Assembly: GCF_019139535.1 (NCBI RefSeq)
Contig: NZ_CP077073.1
Location: forward strand, 3,872,501-3,936,500
DNA length: 64,000 nt
Reading direction: 5' to 3'
Origin: Pseudomonas muyukensis
Lineage (GTDB): Bacteria > Pseudomonadota > Gammaproteobacteria > Pseudomonadales > Pseudomonadaceae
Made by a program: the position numbers and the translations under genes. The notes under the pieces are model-generated. The model was not told the DNA's origin. It ran no database searches and saw nothing but the letters and a program-made list of their open reading frames with translations. Positions within the stretch are counted from its first letter, which is position 1. Each line of letters starts with the position of its first letter. This document shows positions 63,497-64,000 of this stretch, in pieces.

Positions 63497-64000
63497 TCAG
63501 CCAAGCCGCTCCAGGCAATGGGCGATGATGGTCTCCAGCTCGCGCTGGTAGTCGTCCATCAAGCGGCGGATGGTTTCGCGACGATAGCGCCGGGTACTGA
63601 ACACACACCGCAGCGCCAAACGGCCGTCATAGACCTGGCCGACGATTTCCAACCAGTTGCCCAGCGGCGCCGTGAGGCTGTAGCAGGCACCGACGCTTTC
63701 TTCTGCCGGGACCAGCAAGGCGCTGTCGTCGAAGCTCTGGTCGAACTGCCCCAGGTAGTTGAAGGTGACCCGCGCCTGCGCCTGCTCGGCCAGGCGCCGA
63801 CGCACGTCGGCAGCGCCCAGGTAGCGCAGCACCCCATAACCCAGGCCCTTGTCCGGCACCTGCGCCAGCTGTTGCTGGGTGCCCAGCAAGCTGGCGCCGA
63901 TGTCGTCGGCCTCGCCAGGAACCAGGCGCACCGGGTACATGCTGGTGAACCAGCCCAGCGAGCGGCTCAGGTCGAGCTGTTCGAACAGGTCTTCGCGGCC
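63497..64000 (-). CDS. Nonribosomal peptide synthetase, 3' end (terminal epimerization domain), partial
   Basis: The last 167 codons of an NRPS gene that runs off the right edge. The visible motif LSRSLGWFTSMYPVRL and then GYGVLRYLG and VTFNYLGQFDQSF are the signatures of an epimerization domain. The protein ends soon after in AHCLERLG, so there is no thioesterase. The last residue added by this subunit should therefore be a D-amino acid, passed to another NRPS. With pvd genes alongside it is most likely a pyoverdine peptide synthetase, not the final one. Confidence 0.9.
   Translation of the reverse strand, partial: GREDLFEQLDLSRSLGWFTSMYPVRLVPGEADDIGASLLGTQQQLAQVPDKGLGYGVLRYLGAADVRRRLAEQAQARVTFNYLGQFDQSFDDSALLVPAEESVGACYSLTAPLGNWLEIVGQVYDGRLALRCVFSTRRYRRETIRRLMDDYQRELETIIAHCLERLG

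Overview
The window is high-GC, tightly packed DNA that looks like a Pseudomonas of the putida/entomophila/mosselii type. The evidence is a second lexA with a GTAC-N4-GTGC operator heading a lexA2-imuA-imuB-imuC mutagenesis operon, PvdS-type (TAAAT-N16-CGT) boxes in front of pyoverdine genes, putida-type REP palindromes, and a pobA/AraC-type pobR pair. No rRNA, tRNA or CRISPR array was seen.

Region 1 (1-13940) is the most unusual part. A leftward, translationally coupled operon (11794 down to base 1 and beyond) encodes a radical SAM enzyme, a small-molecule methyltransferase, a GT4 glycosyltransferase, a PIG-L deacetylase, a GT2 glycosyltransferase, a DegT/StsC-type cyclitol aminotransferase, a sugar-phosphate cyclase with 2-deoxy-scyllo-inosose (DOI) synthase-type motifs, a UDP-GlcNAc 2-epimerase-like protein, an asparagine-synthase-like amidotransferase, a Gfo/Idh/MocA oxidoreductase and an unknown protein. 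Divergently lie a heptose kinase (hddA-like) and a sugar-1-phosphate guanylyltransferase (hddC-like). Cyclase, aminotransferase, radical SAM dehydrogenase, GT4 and PIG-L deacetylase together are the enzyme set used for 2-deoxystreptamine and paromamine in aminoglycoside producers. I infer an aminocyclitol-containing pseudo-oligosaccharide or surface glycan, possibly heptose-decorated.

Region 2 (14043-23090) holds a 3-oxoacid CoA-transferase pair (scoAB-like) with a divergent LysR regulator and an aldo/keto reductase, then the SOS-controlled lexA2-imuABC operon.

Region 3 (23284-42057) is an aromatic catabolic island. The mhpA-B-C-D-F-E-T operon (hydroxyphenylpropionate-type meta cleavage) and a separate ACMSD-family amidohydrolase have the same promoter architecture, with a GTGCAC palindrome centred about 61 bases before the predicted start, next to an MhpR-like IclR gene. 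A second set (FadL-type porin, second amidohydrolase/decarboxylase, TetR regulator, meta-cleavage hydrolase, VOC extradiol dioxygenase, FAD hydroxylase) carries three TTGAAC-N6-GTTCAA operators and lacks its own hydratase, aldolase and dehydrogenase. Its products probably enter the mhpDEF lower pathway.

Region 4 (42197-52953) contains ordinary genes (HAD phosphatase, DUF899, LysR, ankyrin protein, pobA/pobR, a siderophore-interacting flavoprotein, PBP7-type endopeptidase), a tandem REP/BIME array, a short phage-tail-like remnant and a long-hairpin, MITE-like element.

Region 5 (53032-64000) is part of the pyoverdine locus: pvdM-pvdN-pvdO, pvdA-pvdE, the TonB receptor fpvA, a downstream hormone-sensitive-lipase-type esterase, and the 3' end of a leftward NRPS gene ending in an epimerization domain.
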